From assembly GCF_000152745.1 (NCBI RefSeq), contig NZ_CH672428.1, forward strand, positions 492,916-556,915: 64,000 nt of DNA, read 5' to 3'. This document shows positions 25,062 through 33,697 of this stretch, piece after piece. The position numbers were made by a program, and so were the translations under genes. Numbering within the stretch: position 1 is the first letter of the stretch; the number at the start of each line of letters is the position of its first letter. The notes beneath the pieces are model-generated. The model saw only the letters and a list, made by a program, of their open reading frames with translations, had not been told where the DNA came from and made no database searches. Source of the DNA: Oceanicaulis sp. HTCC2633. Its GTDB lineage: Bacteria; Pseudomonadota; Alphaproteobacteria; Caulobacterales; Maricaulaceae.

Positions 25062-27502
25062 TACTGGTCCCGTGTCCGGATGCTGTCGCGCTCGACACGC
25101 AGATCCATGTCATCCATCAGCGAGGAAGACCGCGAGGTGTCGCGATAGACCTCAAGACGGCTCGGCTGGATTTGCGCCGGATAGTAATTGTCCGTGCGAT
25201 CCGCATCAGCCGTTTCCAGATGCGGATCGAGCTCCACGGACACGACCTGTTTGTCGCTGATATAGCGCCAGATCGCGGAATCCGGATTGAAGCGCCAGAT
25301 TTCCGCCGGGATCCGGACTTCGTCCGTGCTGCCGTCCGCGAAGGTGAATTCGAGGATCACCGGCATCACGACGCCGCCCTGGTTCTCCAGGTTCACGAAG
25401 TAGACATAGCCGTCATAATCCAGCGCATCAGCTTCATGCTGGGGCAGATCGCCATTGCGCAGCTCTTCATAGGCTTCGCGCTGACGGTTGGTGATCACAT
25501 GAGGGTCATTGGCCGAGTAGAAATCCTGAACCTCGGGATTCTCGGCTTCATAGAAAGCAAGGCCCTCATCGATATTGTTCTGCAGCGTGGTCGAGTTGGC
25601 GCCATCCGCCTCCCGCTGACGATCCAGCGGATTCTCGATCTCCGGGTTCTCGGTGTTCACCGTGCCTTCGGTCACCGAGGTGATGGCGATATCCACATGG
25701 TCGGTGGAATAGAACCAGCCGCGCCAGAACCAGTCGAGATCCACGCCCGAGCTTTCCTCCATGGTGCGGAAGAAGTCATACGGCGTCGGACGCTTGAAGC
25801 GCCAGCGCTGGGCGTATTCGCGGAAAGCGCGATCAAAGAGCTCGCGGCCCAGAACCGTCTCGCGCAGCACCACAAGGGCGGTCGCCGGCTTGCCATAGGC
25901 ATTGTTGCCGAATTGCGGGATGGAATCAGACTGGGTCATGATCGGCACCTGGTTGGTGGAGACCATGTAGTTGGCGATCAGGTCCGGATCACCGCGGCGC
26001 ACCGGATAGTCCTCGGACCAGCGGCGCTCGGCCTGGAATTGCAGGAAGGTGTTCAGGCCCTCATCCATCCAGGTCCATTGGCGCTCGTCGGAGTTCACCG
26101 TCATCGGGAAATAGATGTGGCCGATCTCATGGATGATCACGCCGATCAGGCCGAACTTGGCGCGGCGAGAATAGGTCAGCTCGCCATCGTCCCCGATCAC
26201 CGGACGGCCATAGCTCGCGCCGTTGAAGGTGATCATCGGGTATTCCATCCCGCCTTGCGGACCGGAAATCGACTGTGCCGTCGGATACGGATAGGGGAAG
26301 GAGAATTCGTTGTAGACGTCGATCGTGTGCTCGATGGCGCGGGTCGAATAGGTCGACCACAGCGGCTCCGCCTCATTGGGGTAGAAGCTCATCGCCATGA
26401 CGCGATCCGGGGCCTGACCAGCGCCATCCTGCTCAACGCCCACGGCGTCCCAGATGAATTTGCGCGACGTCGCCCAGGCAAAATCACGCACATTCTCGGC
26501 ATGGAATTCCCAGGTCGCAGTGGAGCGGGTGCCCCGGCGTTCATTGGCGCGCGCCTCGTCCGGCGTGATGATGAAGACCGGCTCTTCCGCGGTCGCGGCC
26601 TCTTCGAGGCGCTCGCGCTGGGCTTCGGTCAGCACCTCCTCGGGATTCTGCAGTTCACCCGTCGAGGCGACCACGAAATCCTGCGGCACGGTGATGGAGA
26701 CGTCATAGTCGCCGAACTCGAGCGTGAATTCGCCACGCCCCAGGAAGGCCTTGTTATGCCAGCCTTCGTAATCGGTGAAAGCGGCTGCACGCGGGAACCA
26801 CTGCGCCATCTGATAGATGCAGTCGCCGCCCTCGCCGTCCTCGTCAAAGCATTCCCAGCCGGAGCGGCCGCCAATCACCGCGGTCTCGATCAGCACATGA
26901 TCCCAGTTGATGGTGAAGGTGACCGAATCACCGGTCTCCAGCGTTTCCGGCAGGTCGATCCGCATCAGCGTGTCGACGATCGTGTAATCCAGCGCCGTAC
27001 CGTCTTCGAGCGTGACCGACTGAACGTTGAAGCCCAGACCGTCTTCCTCAAGTCGGCGTGCGCGATGCAGCGTGCTGGCCGAAACGCCGTCCACAGAGGC
27101 TGCAGCCCCGGTCCGCGCATTGGCGCGAGAGGCGCCGCCCACGGTTTCCGTCATCACCGCGATGGAATCCGGCCGGAAGCGATTCTGGTCCATCAGGAAC
27201 CAGAGGTAATCGAGCGTGTCCGGCGCATTGTTGGTGTAGGTCACCGTGGCCGAACCGGTCAGCACTTTGGAGTTTTCGTCGAACGCGACGTCGATGTCGT
27301 AATCGACCTGTTGCTGCCAGTAATCCGGACCCGGCGCGCCCGTGGCGCGACGTTCACGATTGGGCGTCGGCCAATCTTCATCCTCCAGCTGGCGGAAGGC
27401 GTCACGCCAGTTGTTGGTGGTTTGACGGATAGGATCAGCAAAGCTGGGCGCACTGATCACCAGTGCGACGCCAGCCGCCAGGGCGACTTTGATCAAGGAC
27501 AT
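25061..27502 (-). CDS. Exported M1-family (gluzincin) metallopeptidase
   Basis: This 813-residue protein has a signal peptide (about residues 1-22). A beta-rich N-terminal domain of M1 type begins near QVDYDIDVAFDENSKVLTG. The zinc site is HEIGH with H458, E459 and H462. The third ligand is E481, exactly 18 residues further on, in WMDEGLNTF. The canonical GAMEN substrate motif is represented by GGMEYPMITF. Such exported M1-like enzymes trim peptides in the periplasm. It is co-transcribed with the small DUF6702-like gene. A 782-codon frame lies antisense to nearly all of it and is a composition artefact. Confidence 0.92.
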   Translation of the reverse strand: MSLIKVALAAGVALVISAPSFADPIRQTTNNWRDAFRQLEDEDWPTPNRERRATGAPGPDYWQQQVDYDIDVAFDENSKVLTGSATVTYTNNAPDTLDYLWFLMDQNRFRPDSIAVMTETVGGASRANARTGAAASVDGVSASTLHRARRLEEDGLGFNVQSVTLEDGTALDYTIVDTLMRIDLPETLETGDSVTFTINWDHVLIETAVIGGRSGWECFDEDGEGGDCIYQMAQWFPRAAAFTDYEGWHNKAFLGRGEFTLEFGDYDVSITVPQDFVVASTGELQNPEEVLTEAQRERLEEAATAEEPVFIITPDEARANERRGTRSTATWEFHAENVRDFAWATSRKFIWDAVGVEQDGAGQAPDRVMAMSFYPNEAEPLWSTYSTRAIEHTIDVYNEFSFPYPYPTAQSISGPQGGMEYPMITFNGASYGRPVIGDDGELTYSRRAKFGLIGVIIHEIGHIYFPMTVNSDERQWTWMDEGLNTFLQFQAERRWSEDYPVRRGDPDLIANYMVSTNQVPIMTQSDSIPQFGNNAYGKPATALVVLRETVLGRELFDRAFREYAQRWRFKRPTPYDFFRTMEESSGVDLDWFWRGWFYSTDHVDIAITSVTEGTVNTENPEIENPLDRQREADGANSTTLQNNIDEGLAFYEAENPEVQDFYSANDPHVITNRQREAYEELRNGDLPQHEADALDYDGYVYFVNLENQGGVVMPVILEFTFADGSTDEVRIPAEIWRFNPDSAIWRYISDKQVVSVELDPHLETADADRTDNYYPAQIQPSRLEVYRDTSRSSSLMDDMDLRVERDSIRTRDQ

Positions 27503-27553
27503 GAGCGCTCCCCCGATTGAAGCATGTCTGCGGCTCTATGACCGCTTACGAAC

Positions 27554-27590
27554 AAAAAAATCCCGGCCAACCTACAAGGTCGACCGGGAT
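27554..27590 (-). terminator. Rho-independent terminator of the repeat-protein operon
   Basis: On the minus strand ATCCCGG (27590-27584) pairs with CCGGGAT (27566-27560) around a 17-base loop that can pair further. A run of seven T follows (27560-27554). It lies 30-60 bases after the stop of the 417-residue membrane protein gene and separates it from the peptidase gene. Confidence 0.8.
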
Positions 27591-27619
27591 CGTAACAGGG
27601 TAACGCTGTACTTATTTCA

Positions 27620-28873
27620 TTACACTGCGTCCATGTTCTGGGCCGGTTTCGTGCGCGAGAACAGGGCGATAGTCCAGGCGCCCAGACCGATGCAGAACAC
27701 GATGGTGCTGATCAGCCAACCCAGCAGCGGGATCACGGACAGAAGACCGATCACCAGCAGAGCCGCGAGCATGGAGCCGGCCCGCAGTCCGAAGCGCGCT
27801 GGTTCGCCGGAACGGTTCATCACCAGATCCCCGATCACGATGCCGCCAAAGACATAGGACAGGAACAGCACGATCGGCAGGGCGAAGATCAGCAGGAAAG
27901 CAAGCGGAATGCCGATCACGGTCGCCAGCAACAAGACGAAGAGCGTCAACGTCAGCACCGGCAGAACCGCCAGAACCACGAGGCCCAGAAGGCCCGACAG
28001 CCAGGGCTGGCGACGGAAGGCGCTCGCAATGCCCGCAACGCCTTTCGGGCTGGCCAGGGACACCAGAAGACCCAGCAGGAACGCGCTGGCGGTGAACACG
28101 CCGCCAAAAGCCCAGGGCGACGGAGCGAACCCGAAATCGTCGATGCCGATATTCACATTGGGATGATCGAAGTCGGAATCCTCGTCAAAGTCGTATTGCT
28201 GATAATCCAGATCGCCGACTTGCGCGCCTTCAGCCACGGACGGCGGCTTGGGCGACCGGATCGTCACCGGACCGGTGAGCACGGCGCCGCTCTCGATCAC
28301 CACGTCGCGGGCGCGGATATCGACCGGGCCCTCGATGGTTCCGGAGATCACCACGTCACGGGCATGAATCTCCGCGCCCTGCTCCAGACGGCCTTCCATG
28401 TAGAGCTCGCGCGCACCGATCTCGGTCCGGCCTGAGACGATGGCGTCCGGCGTGATGATCACTGTCGCGCCCGCCAGCGCCGCGTCGCCGGCGACCGTAC
28501 CGCTCAGCGTCAGGTCGGCGCCCGCCGCATCCAGATCATTGAAGATGTCTGCGCCGATGCGGATGTCCGCGCCAGCAATCCCGACCTCGCCGTCAATGGC
28601 GCCGTCAATCTCGATATCAGCCGCAACGATCTGGACCTCGCCTTCCACGGTGAGGTTCATGCGCACATCCGCCGCAAACACCGTCAGATCTCCGCCGACC
28701 CGGCCTTCGCCCACCACATCGGCGGCAAGCACCAGAACATCATCGTTCTCATCCAGCGACAGATTGAGATCGCCGCCGATATACTGACCGGCCTGGGCCG
28801 CGCCACTGGCCGCGCCGCAGAGCAGACCTGCCACCAGCAGCGACCCCATGTATTTTTTCAGAGACTTGAGCAT
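27620..28873 (-). CDS. Exported repeat-rich beta-solenoid membrane protein (polymer-forming/bactofilin-like)
   Basis: This 417-residue protein has a signal peptide, about 180 residues of beta-solenoid-like repeats, a short acidic linker (FDEDSDFDHP) and a C-terminal membrane part with about five helices (from about residue 250). The repeats are roughly 18-20 residues long and carry AADV, AADI, GADI or GADL once per turn, resembling polymer-forming (bactofilin-like) and DUF4097-like proteins. The start is ATG 28873, with GGAG seven bases upstream; a TTG precedes it. It begins 12 bases after the stop of the lipoprotein gene with related repeats, so the two form an operon. Probable role: a surface- or periplasm-exposed scaffold or sensor anchored in the inner membrane. 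Confidence 0.75.
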   Translation of the reverse strand: MLKSLKKYMGSLLVAGLLCGAASGAAQAGQYIGGDLNLSLDENDDVLVLAADVVGEGRVGGDLTVFAADVRMNLTVEGEVQIVAADIEIDGAIDGEVGIAGADIRIGADIFNDLDAAGADLTLSGTVAGDAALAGATVIITPDAIVSGRTEIGARELYMEGRLEQGAEIHARDVVISGTIEGPVDIRARDVVIESGAVLTGPVTIRSPKPPSVAEGAQVGDLDYQQYDFDEDSDFDHPNVNIGIDDFGFAPSPWAFGGVFTASAFLLGLLVSLASPKGVAGIASAFRRQPWLSGLLGLVVLAVLPVLTLTLFVLLLATVIGIPLAFLLIFALPIVLFLSYVFGGIVIGDLVMNRSGEPARFGLRAGSMLAALLVIGLLSVIPLLGWLISTIVFCIGLGAWTIALFSRTKPAQNMDAV

Positions 28874-28885
28874 CAAACCTCTCCT

Positions 28886-29737
28886 TTACGAGTTGCGTTC
28901 GCAACGCTGGCCATTACGGGCCGTGAAACGGATGTCGTGCGCCTGTGCGCCATTGAGCAGTTCGGGGGGCGAGTCAGCCATCACATCAAGCTGGCCATCG
29001 ACCTGACCGCGGATGACGACACGACGCGCGCAGATGAATCCGCCGACCGAGTCGCTGTTGAGTTCGACCAGGCCATCCCGGGAGGACAACCGGCCACGGC
29101 CCGGATCCACATTCAGGATCATCGGCGCCTGCAATGCGCCATTGATCCGCGCCGTCCGGGCGCTGAGATCAAGCGGGCCGGAGACCACGCCCTCAAGCTC
29201 GAAATCGGCCGCATTGGCGATCAATGATCCCTGGATGCGGGCATGACGATCAATTTCCAGATCGGCGGCGGAAATCTCGATATCCGCAAAGTCTCCGGAC
29301 AAGACCGCATCCGCCACCTGGGCGCCCAGATGACCGCTCACGCGACCGTCAAAATGCAGGTCGGCGGCGCGGATCTGCATGTTCTCGCCAGCACTGCCGC
29401 GCCAGCTCACATCCGAGGCCGTCAGACTGACCGGTCCATCCACATCACCGGAAAAGGCGATGTCTGCGGCGGTGACGGACAGCGCTCCGGCATGCAGCTC
29501 GCGCGCTACGAACTCGGCGGCGCTGACCCGCAGCCGACCGGCGACCTCGCCGGACACGCGCACATCTGCGCCCGTCAGACGGAAATCGCCCTCTTCGTTC
29601 AGAACCGCAGTGAAATCCCCGCCCTGCAGGCTCTGTTGGCCGCTGGTGGCGTAGGCAGGCGTCCTGACCGTAACGTCGATGCAGCCGGTCAGCGCCAGGA
29701 CGCTGGCGACCGCAGTGGTGAGAAGGAGACGTGTCAT
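28886..29737 (-). CDS. Repeat-rich lipoprotein with AAD-type solenoid repeats
   Basis: This 283-residue protein begins with a lipoprotein signal peptide ending in LALTGC (Cys at about residue 18). It consists of about nine imperfect repeats of 18-20 residues containing AAD or related triplets (SAAEFVA, TAADIAF, RAADLHF, SAADLEI, NAADFEL), predicted as a beta-solenoid. Two cysteines lie near the end, in FICARR and GQRCERN, in a tail that matches the tail of the 229-residue lipoprotein upstream. The frame is open to 29869, but ATG 29737 starts the signal peptide. Three operator-like repeats lie 35-100 bases before the start. Confidence 0.78.
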   Translation of the reverse strand: MTRLLLTTAVASVLALTGCIDVTVRTPAYATSGQQSLQGGDFTAVLNEEGDFRLTGADVRVSGEVAGRLRVSAAEFVARELHAGALSVTAADIAFSGDVDGPVSLTASDVSWRGSAGENMQIRAADLHFDGRVSGHLGAQVADAVLSGDFADIEISAADLEIDRHARIQGSLIANAADFELEGVVSGPLDLSARTARINGALQAPMILNVDPGRGRLSSRDGLVELNSDSVGGFICARRVVIRGQVDGQLDVMADSPPELLNGAQAHDIRFTARNGQRCERNS

Positions 29738-29772
29738 TTCGGGTTCCCCGATATTTCTTATATGACCAACCT

Positions 29773-29833
29773 TATCGAAACTCGATATCATATCGAAACT
29801 CGATAAGGAAGCGGAATTTTTCGAAAAACGATA
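29773..29833 (-). promoter_or_regulatory. Triple operator-like inverted repeats (TATCGA-N3-TCGATA)
   Basis: Two perfect sites with arms TATCGA and TCGATA around AAC lie at 29773-29787 and 29791-29805, centres 18 bases apart. A degenerate third site (TTTCGA, AAA, ACGATA) lies at 29819-29833. A TATGAT element, usable as a -10 box toward the lipoprotein gene, falls between the two perfect copies on the minus strand. The arrangement suggests repression by a small dimeric regulator binding in tandem. The regulator is not encoded in the immediate vicinity. Confidence 0.7.
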
Positions 29834-29871
29834 AATTTTTTGATCAAGGCGCTCGAAACTTAAGCCCATAA

Positions 29872-29901
29872 AGAAAAAGGCGGCCCGCTTCGCGGACCGC
29901 C
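29872..29901 (-). terminator. Rho-independent terminator after the first repeat lipoprotein
   Basis: GGCGG and CCGCC arms with an inner CCGC/GCGG helix (29879-29901) form a strong GC-rich hairpin with a short apical loop. On the minus strand it is followed by TTTTTCT. It stands between the 229-residue lipoprotein gene and the operator region, so the two lipoprotein genes have separate transcripts. Confidence 0.8.
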
Positions 29902-29926
29902 CCTCACCGTCAGTTCGTTGGAGTAA

Positions 29927-30616
29927 TCAGTATTCGCGGCAGCGTTCGCCGTCGCGCGGCGTGTACTCGATCATCTCCGGCGACAGCCCCGAAGGCAGGT
30001 CGGGCCGGGCATCAGCGCGCACGCGCAGGACATCGCCCAGAGTGGCGCCCCTCTCTATGATCACTTCGTGAGCGCAGACATCACCACCTGCAGCCAGATG
30101 CCCGTCAATTACCAGACGTGAGCGATCCGAACGTTCCCGCCCCAGAAAGTTTCGGTCCCGACCGGCGCCGGCGAAATAGACCGGCGCGGCATGGTCTCCC
30201 TCCAGGGTCATGGCGCCGGCGTTGGCGCGCAGGGTCTGGGCGTATCGCCCCTCAAGACGGGCATTGCCGGCATTCACTTCAACCGGCCCCAGATAGACGC
30301 CGCTCAGCTGAGCCGATCCGGCGTTGATCTCGCTGGCGCCCGTGACCTGACCGTCGATTTCCACGCTGGCGCCGTTCGCTTCCAGATCACCGCCAATGTC
30401 AGCGCGGACATCCACGGAGGCTCCGTTCATCTCAACCCAGCCGCCGACCCGGCCTTCGAGGGTGATGGCGGCGCCATTCATTTCGACATTGCCGTCCGTA
30501 TCGACGGACCGGCGCCCCGCCAAACCATCAAATGTCGTGGTCGGCCCATCAGACGCCTGCACGCATCCCGTCAGTAGCATCACGCTCAAAACAGCGCCTA
30601 AACCCGTCCGCATCAT
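29927..30616 (-). CDS. Repeat-rich lipoprotein with NGA-type solenoid repeats
   Basis: This 229-residue protein has a lipoprotein signal peptide (MLLTGC, Cys at about residue 18), then repeats of about 19 residues containing NGA or NAG once per turn (MNGAAI, MNGASV, ANGASV, NAGSAQ, NAGNAR, NAGAMT). The C-terminal 55 residues (from GGDVCAHEVIIERGATLG to RDGERCREY) match the tail of the next lipoprotein, including both cysteines, so the two are paralogues whose repeat cores have diverged. The fold is probably a beta-solenoid. Localisation is at the outer or inner membrane through the lipid anchor. Function is unknown. Confidence 0.78.
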   Translation of the reverse strand: MMRTGLGAVLSVMLLTGCVQASDGPTTTFDGLAGRRSVDTDGNVEMNGAAITLEGRVGGWVEMNGASVDVRADIGGDLEANGASVEIDGQVTGASEINAGSAQLSGVYLGPVEVNAGNARLEGRYAQTLRANAGAMTLEGDHAAPVYFAGAGRDRNFLGRERSDRSRLVIDGHLAAGGDVCAHEVIIERGATLGDVLRVRADARPDLPSGLSPEMIEYTPRDGERCREY

Positions 30617-30706
30617 CGCGTTTCTCCCATATCCGACGCCGCCCGAAAGGGCGGTCTCACACCCTAGATGCCGCCGGATACGGTTTCGGATGCAAGGTGC
30701 GCAGTC

Positions 30707-32155
30707 CTAGCTGTTCAAGACGCGTCCATACGCATCCAGCACGCTTTCCTTCATCATTTCACTCAGGGTCGGATGCGGGAAGATGGTGTGCATCAGCTCT
30801 TCCTCGGTGGTCTCAAGCCCCATCGCCACCACAAACCCCTGAATCAGCTCGGTCACTTCCGCGCCCACCATGTGCGCCCCCAGAAGCTCGCCGGTCTTCT
30901 TGTCAAAGATGGTTTTGACCAGACCTGTATCCTCTCCCAGCGCAATGGCCTTGCCATTGGCGGCGAAGTTGTAGCGCCCGACGCGGATGTCGTAGCCCGC
31001 CTCCTTGGCCCTGGCTTCGGTCAGGCCCACCGAGGCGACTTGCGGATTGCAATAGGTGCAGCCCGGAATGTGATTCCTGTTCATCGGGTGGACGCCTTCC
31101 ACGCCGGCGATCTTCTCCACGCAGATCACGCCTTCATGCTCGGCCTTGTGCGCCAGCATGGGCGGACCGGCCACATCGCCGATCGCATACAGGCCGTCCA
31201 CATTGGTGCGTCCATAGCCGTCGATCACCACACAGCCCCGATCGGTCTTCACGCCGAGATCCTCAAGGCCCAGATTTTCTATATTGCCCTGAACGCCCAC
31301 CGCCGAGATCAGGCGATCCGCCTTGATCGTTTCGGTCTTGCCGTCCTGGGTCTGCACATGGGCGGTGACAGCGTCCTTGTGCTTGTCGACCTTGGAGATC
31401 TTGGCGCCGGTGATGATCTTCAGCCCACGCTTTTCGAGCGCCTTGCGAGCGATCTTGGAAACCTCCGCATCCTCGACCGGCATGATCTGGTCCATCAGCT
31501 CGACCACGGTCACATCCACGCCCATGGAGAGATAAAAGCTCGCGAACTCGATGCCGATCGCGCCCGAGCCCATCACCACGAGGGATTTGGGCAAGGTCTT
31601 GGGCTTCATGGCCTCGAAATAGGTCCAGATCAGCTCGCCATCGGGCTCGATCCCCGGCAAGGCCCGCGGACGCGCGCCCGTGGCCAAGATGATATGCCTG
31701 GCGGAATACGTCCCCTCGCCCAGCGTGTTCTTGGGCGCAGGATGCTGAGGCTCCACGGCGGGCTTGGAGGGTTTCGACACCTTGATCTCGCCCGGCTTGG
31801 TCAGCTTCGCCTCGCCCCAGATGACGCTGATCTTGTTCTTCTTCATCAGCATGCCGACGCCGCCGTTGAGACGCGCAGACACCTTGCGGGATCGGTCCAC
31901 GACCGCATCCACATCCGGCTTCATCTGCCCGTCGAGCACCAGGCCATAGGCATTGGCGTGGTTGGCGTGATCGAGGATTTCCGCCGAACGCAAAAGCGCC
32001 TTGGTCGGAATACAGCCCCAGTTCAGGCAGATGCCCCCGAGATGCTCGCGCTCGACAATAGCGGTCTTGAGCCCCAGCTGCGCGGCCCGGATCGCGGCCA
32101 CATAGCCGCCCGGACCCGAGCCGATCACGATGACATCAAAGCTGTTTTCCGACAT
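30707..32155 (-). CDS. lpd: Dihydrolipoamide dehydrogenase (E3)
   Basis: E3 reoxidises the dihydrolipoyl arm of the pyruvate dehydrogenase complex with NAD. It has 482 residues: FAD-binding GSGPGGYVAAI at the start, the redox disulfide GGICLNWGCIPTKALL, an NAD-binding GSGAIGIEFASF, and the C-terminal HPTLSEMM containing the catalytic His-Glu pair. It is the last gene of the pdh cluster, 15 bases after the lipoprotein hydrolase. An insertion-rich loop with several Lys and Pro near residue 130 is typical of the alphaproteobacterial form. Confidence 0.97.
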   Translation of the reverse strand: MSENSFDVIVIGSGPGGYVAAIRAAQLGLKTAIVEREHLGGICLNWGCIPTKALLRSAEILDHANHANAYGLVLDGQMKPDVDAVVDRSRKVSARLNGGVGMLMKKNKISVIWGEAKLTKPGEIKVSKPSKPAVEPQHPAPKNTLGEGTYSARHIILATGARPRALPGIEPDGELIWTYFEAMKPKTLPKSLVVMGSGAIGIEFASFYLSMGVDVTVVELMDQIMPVEDAEVSKIARKALEKRGLKIITGAKISKVDKHKDAVTAHVQTQDGKTETIKADRLISAVGVQGNIENLGLEDLGVKTDRGCVVIDGYGRTNVDGLYAIGDVAGPPMLAHKAEHEGVICVEKIAGVEGVHPMNRNHIPGCTYCNPQVASVGLTEARAKEAGYDIRVGRYNFAANGKAIALGEDTGLVKTIFDKKTGELLGAHMVGAEVTELIQGFVVAMGLETTEEELMHTIFPHPTLSEMMKESVLDAYGRVLNS

Positions 32156-32170
32156 GGGGCTCTCCCGAAA

Positions 32171-33640
32171 CTATGAGGGGCGCATCGCCGGATCGAGCGA
32201 ACAGCTCGCGGCGGGCGACTGGGCAATGAAAAAGGCGTGCAGGCTCTGCTGCACGCAATTCTGGGCGAAGAACCACACCGCATGCGGCGCATCTTCGACC
32301 ACGGTGAGATGCACATCGCCGCCGGCTTCACGCATGTCAGCGATATGGCGACGCGCACCCTCGATATGGGTTTTGGGATCCAGGTCGCCGTGCAGCACGA
32401 GGATCGGCGGCAGGTTTTCATAGGGCGCGTCAAAATAGGCGTCGCGCTCGTAAAGCGGCATCTGGGTAAAGGTCTGAACGGTGGTCAGGCTGGACGTAAA
32501 ACCCATCCCGGCCTCCTCGCGCGCCACATCTTCTGCGGTCATGTCGGGACGGCGATTGGTTTCGGATTCCCCGATCAGACCTGCAAGCGTGATCGAGAAG
32601 GCGGCGTCAGGATACTCCGACACGGCCGCGAACAGATCAAAGGCGGGCGTCACCTCGGTCTCGAAGAAACCCGGCAAGGCTTCAGGCGTCTCGATCGCCA
32701 GCACCAGAGCGTCGGCGATCAGCGCGCGACTTTCCGGCGTATCGAGCATCATGCCGAGCGCGTGCTTGAGATTGCCGCCGGGAACATATTCAGCCAGGTC
32801 TTCACGCTCGCCCGCATCAATCTCGGTGATCAGCTGAGCAAACGCCGCCTCGACCCCGCCCTCAAACCGGGCATTGCAGGCGGCATCCGCCGCGCAGCGC
32901 GCAATCACCTCTCGGCCCACTGCATCATAGGTGTGAGAGCGATGGCTTAGATCGTGCTCAGCATCATCCAGTGTGGGCACGAGCGAATCGAGCACGATCC
33001 CGTCCACAGAGACCGTGCGCAGCTGAGTGAACCGCATGGCCAAGCCTGTGCCGTAGGAGACACCATAGACATAGCGCCTCCCCTCGCCGCCAAGCGCGTC
33101 GATCAGATGATCCAGATCCTGGGCGCCATTGGTCATGGAAAACGCTGCGCTGCGCTCGGAATTCCGCCAAATCTCGCCAAAACATGGTCCGAACTCCTCG
33201 CCCGCAAGCGCGGTTCCGGCAGGGCTATCGGGTGTTTCTCCGGAACAAAGCCGTGTTGATTGTCCCGTGCCGCGGTGGTCGGGAATGAAGACGTCATAGC
33301 CGGGGAACGCCGTGCGGAAGCCCGCAATCTCGGTGTAATAGCTCTGCCCGGTCTCGCCCGGCCCTCCCGCCAGCATCCAGATCTCGCCCACACGCTCACC
33401 CAGAGCCGGAAACTTGCGCACGAAGAGATCAACATGGCCCGCGCCCGGTATTCCAGGATGAAGCGGCGCCTCAACCATTGCGCACAAGCTGCCCGACAGC
33501 TCAGCGAAATCAGAGGCATCCTCACAGCGCGCAAACGCCATCTCCTCGCCCGTCGGCGCAGGCATGGGAGCGGAGGTCGTGGCGCAGCCCGCAGCGAGCA
33601 GCGTGAGCGAACTGGCGAGGCAGAGATGGGACAAGCGCAT
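32171..33640 (-). CDS. Lipoprotein alpha/beta hydrolase (TAP-like)
   Basis: This 489-residue protein has a lipoprotein signal peptide (LLAAGC, Cys at about residue 19). The hydrolase core contains WMLAGGPGETGQSY, DHRGTGQST and the nucleophile elbow VYGVSYGTG, followed by a C-terminal TAP-like region with the probable acid and base in HGDLDPKTH and EDAPHAVWFF. Relatives are proline iminopeptidase-like or tripeptidyl-type exported peptidases. Substrate unknown. It lies between pdhC and lpd in the same direction with an AAAGGA ribosome site, so an unrelated envelope gene is embedded in the pyruvate dehydrogenase operon. Confidence 0.88.
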   Translation of the reverse strand: MRLSHLCLASSLTLLAAGCATTSAPMPAPTGEEMAFARCEDASDFAELSGSLCAMVEAPLHPGIPGAGHVDLFVRKFPALGERVGEIWMLAGGPGETGQSYYTEIAGFRTAFPGYDVFIPDHRGTGQSTRLCSGETPDSPAGTALAGEEFGPCFGEIWRNSERSAAFSMTNGAQDLDHLIDALGGEGRRYVYGVSYGTGLAMRFTQLRTVSVDGIVLDSLVPTLDDAEHDLSHRSHTYDAVGREVIARCAADAACNARFEGGVEAAFAQLITEIDAGEREDLAEYVPGGNLKHALGMMLDTPESRALIADALVLAIETPEALPGFFETEVTPAFDLFAAVSEYPDAAFSITLAGLIGESETNRRPDMTAEDVAREEAGMGFTSSLTTVQTFTQMPLYERDAYFDAPYENLPPILVLHGDLDPKTHIEGARRHIADMREAGGDVHLTVVEDAPHAVWFFAQNCVQQSLHAFFIAQSPAASCSLDPAMRPS

Positions 33641-33697
33641 GATCTTCTATCCTTTGGAGTTTTCGTCTCTTCCAAGGATGCAGGCGCGCCGCAGCGC

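Noticed and set aside
25172-27520. A 782-codon open frame on the plus strand
   Set aside because: It lies antisense to almost the whole M1 peptidase, has an Arg/His/Ala-heavy translation without motifs, and follows from the codon bias of the real gene.
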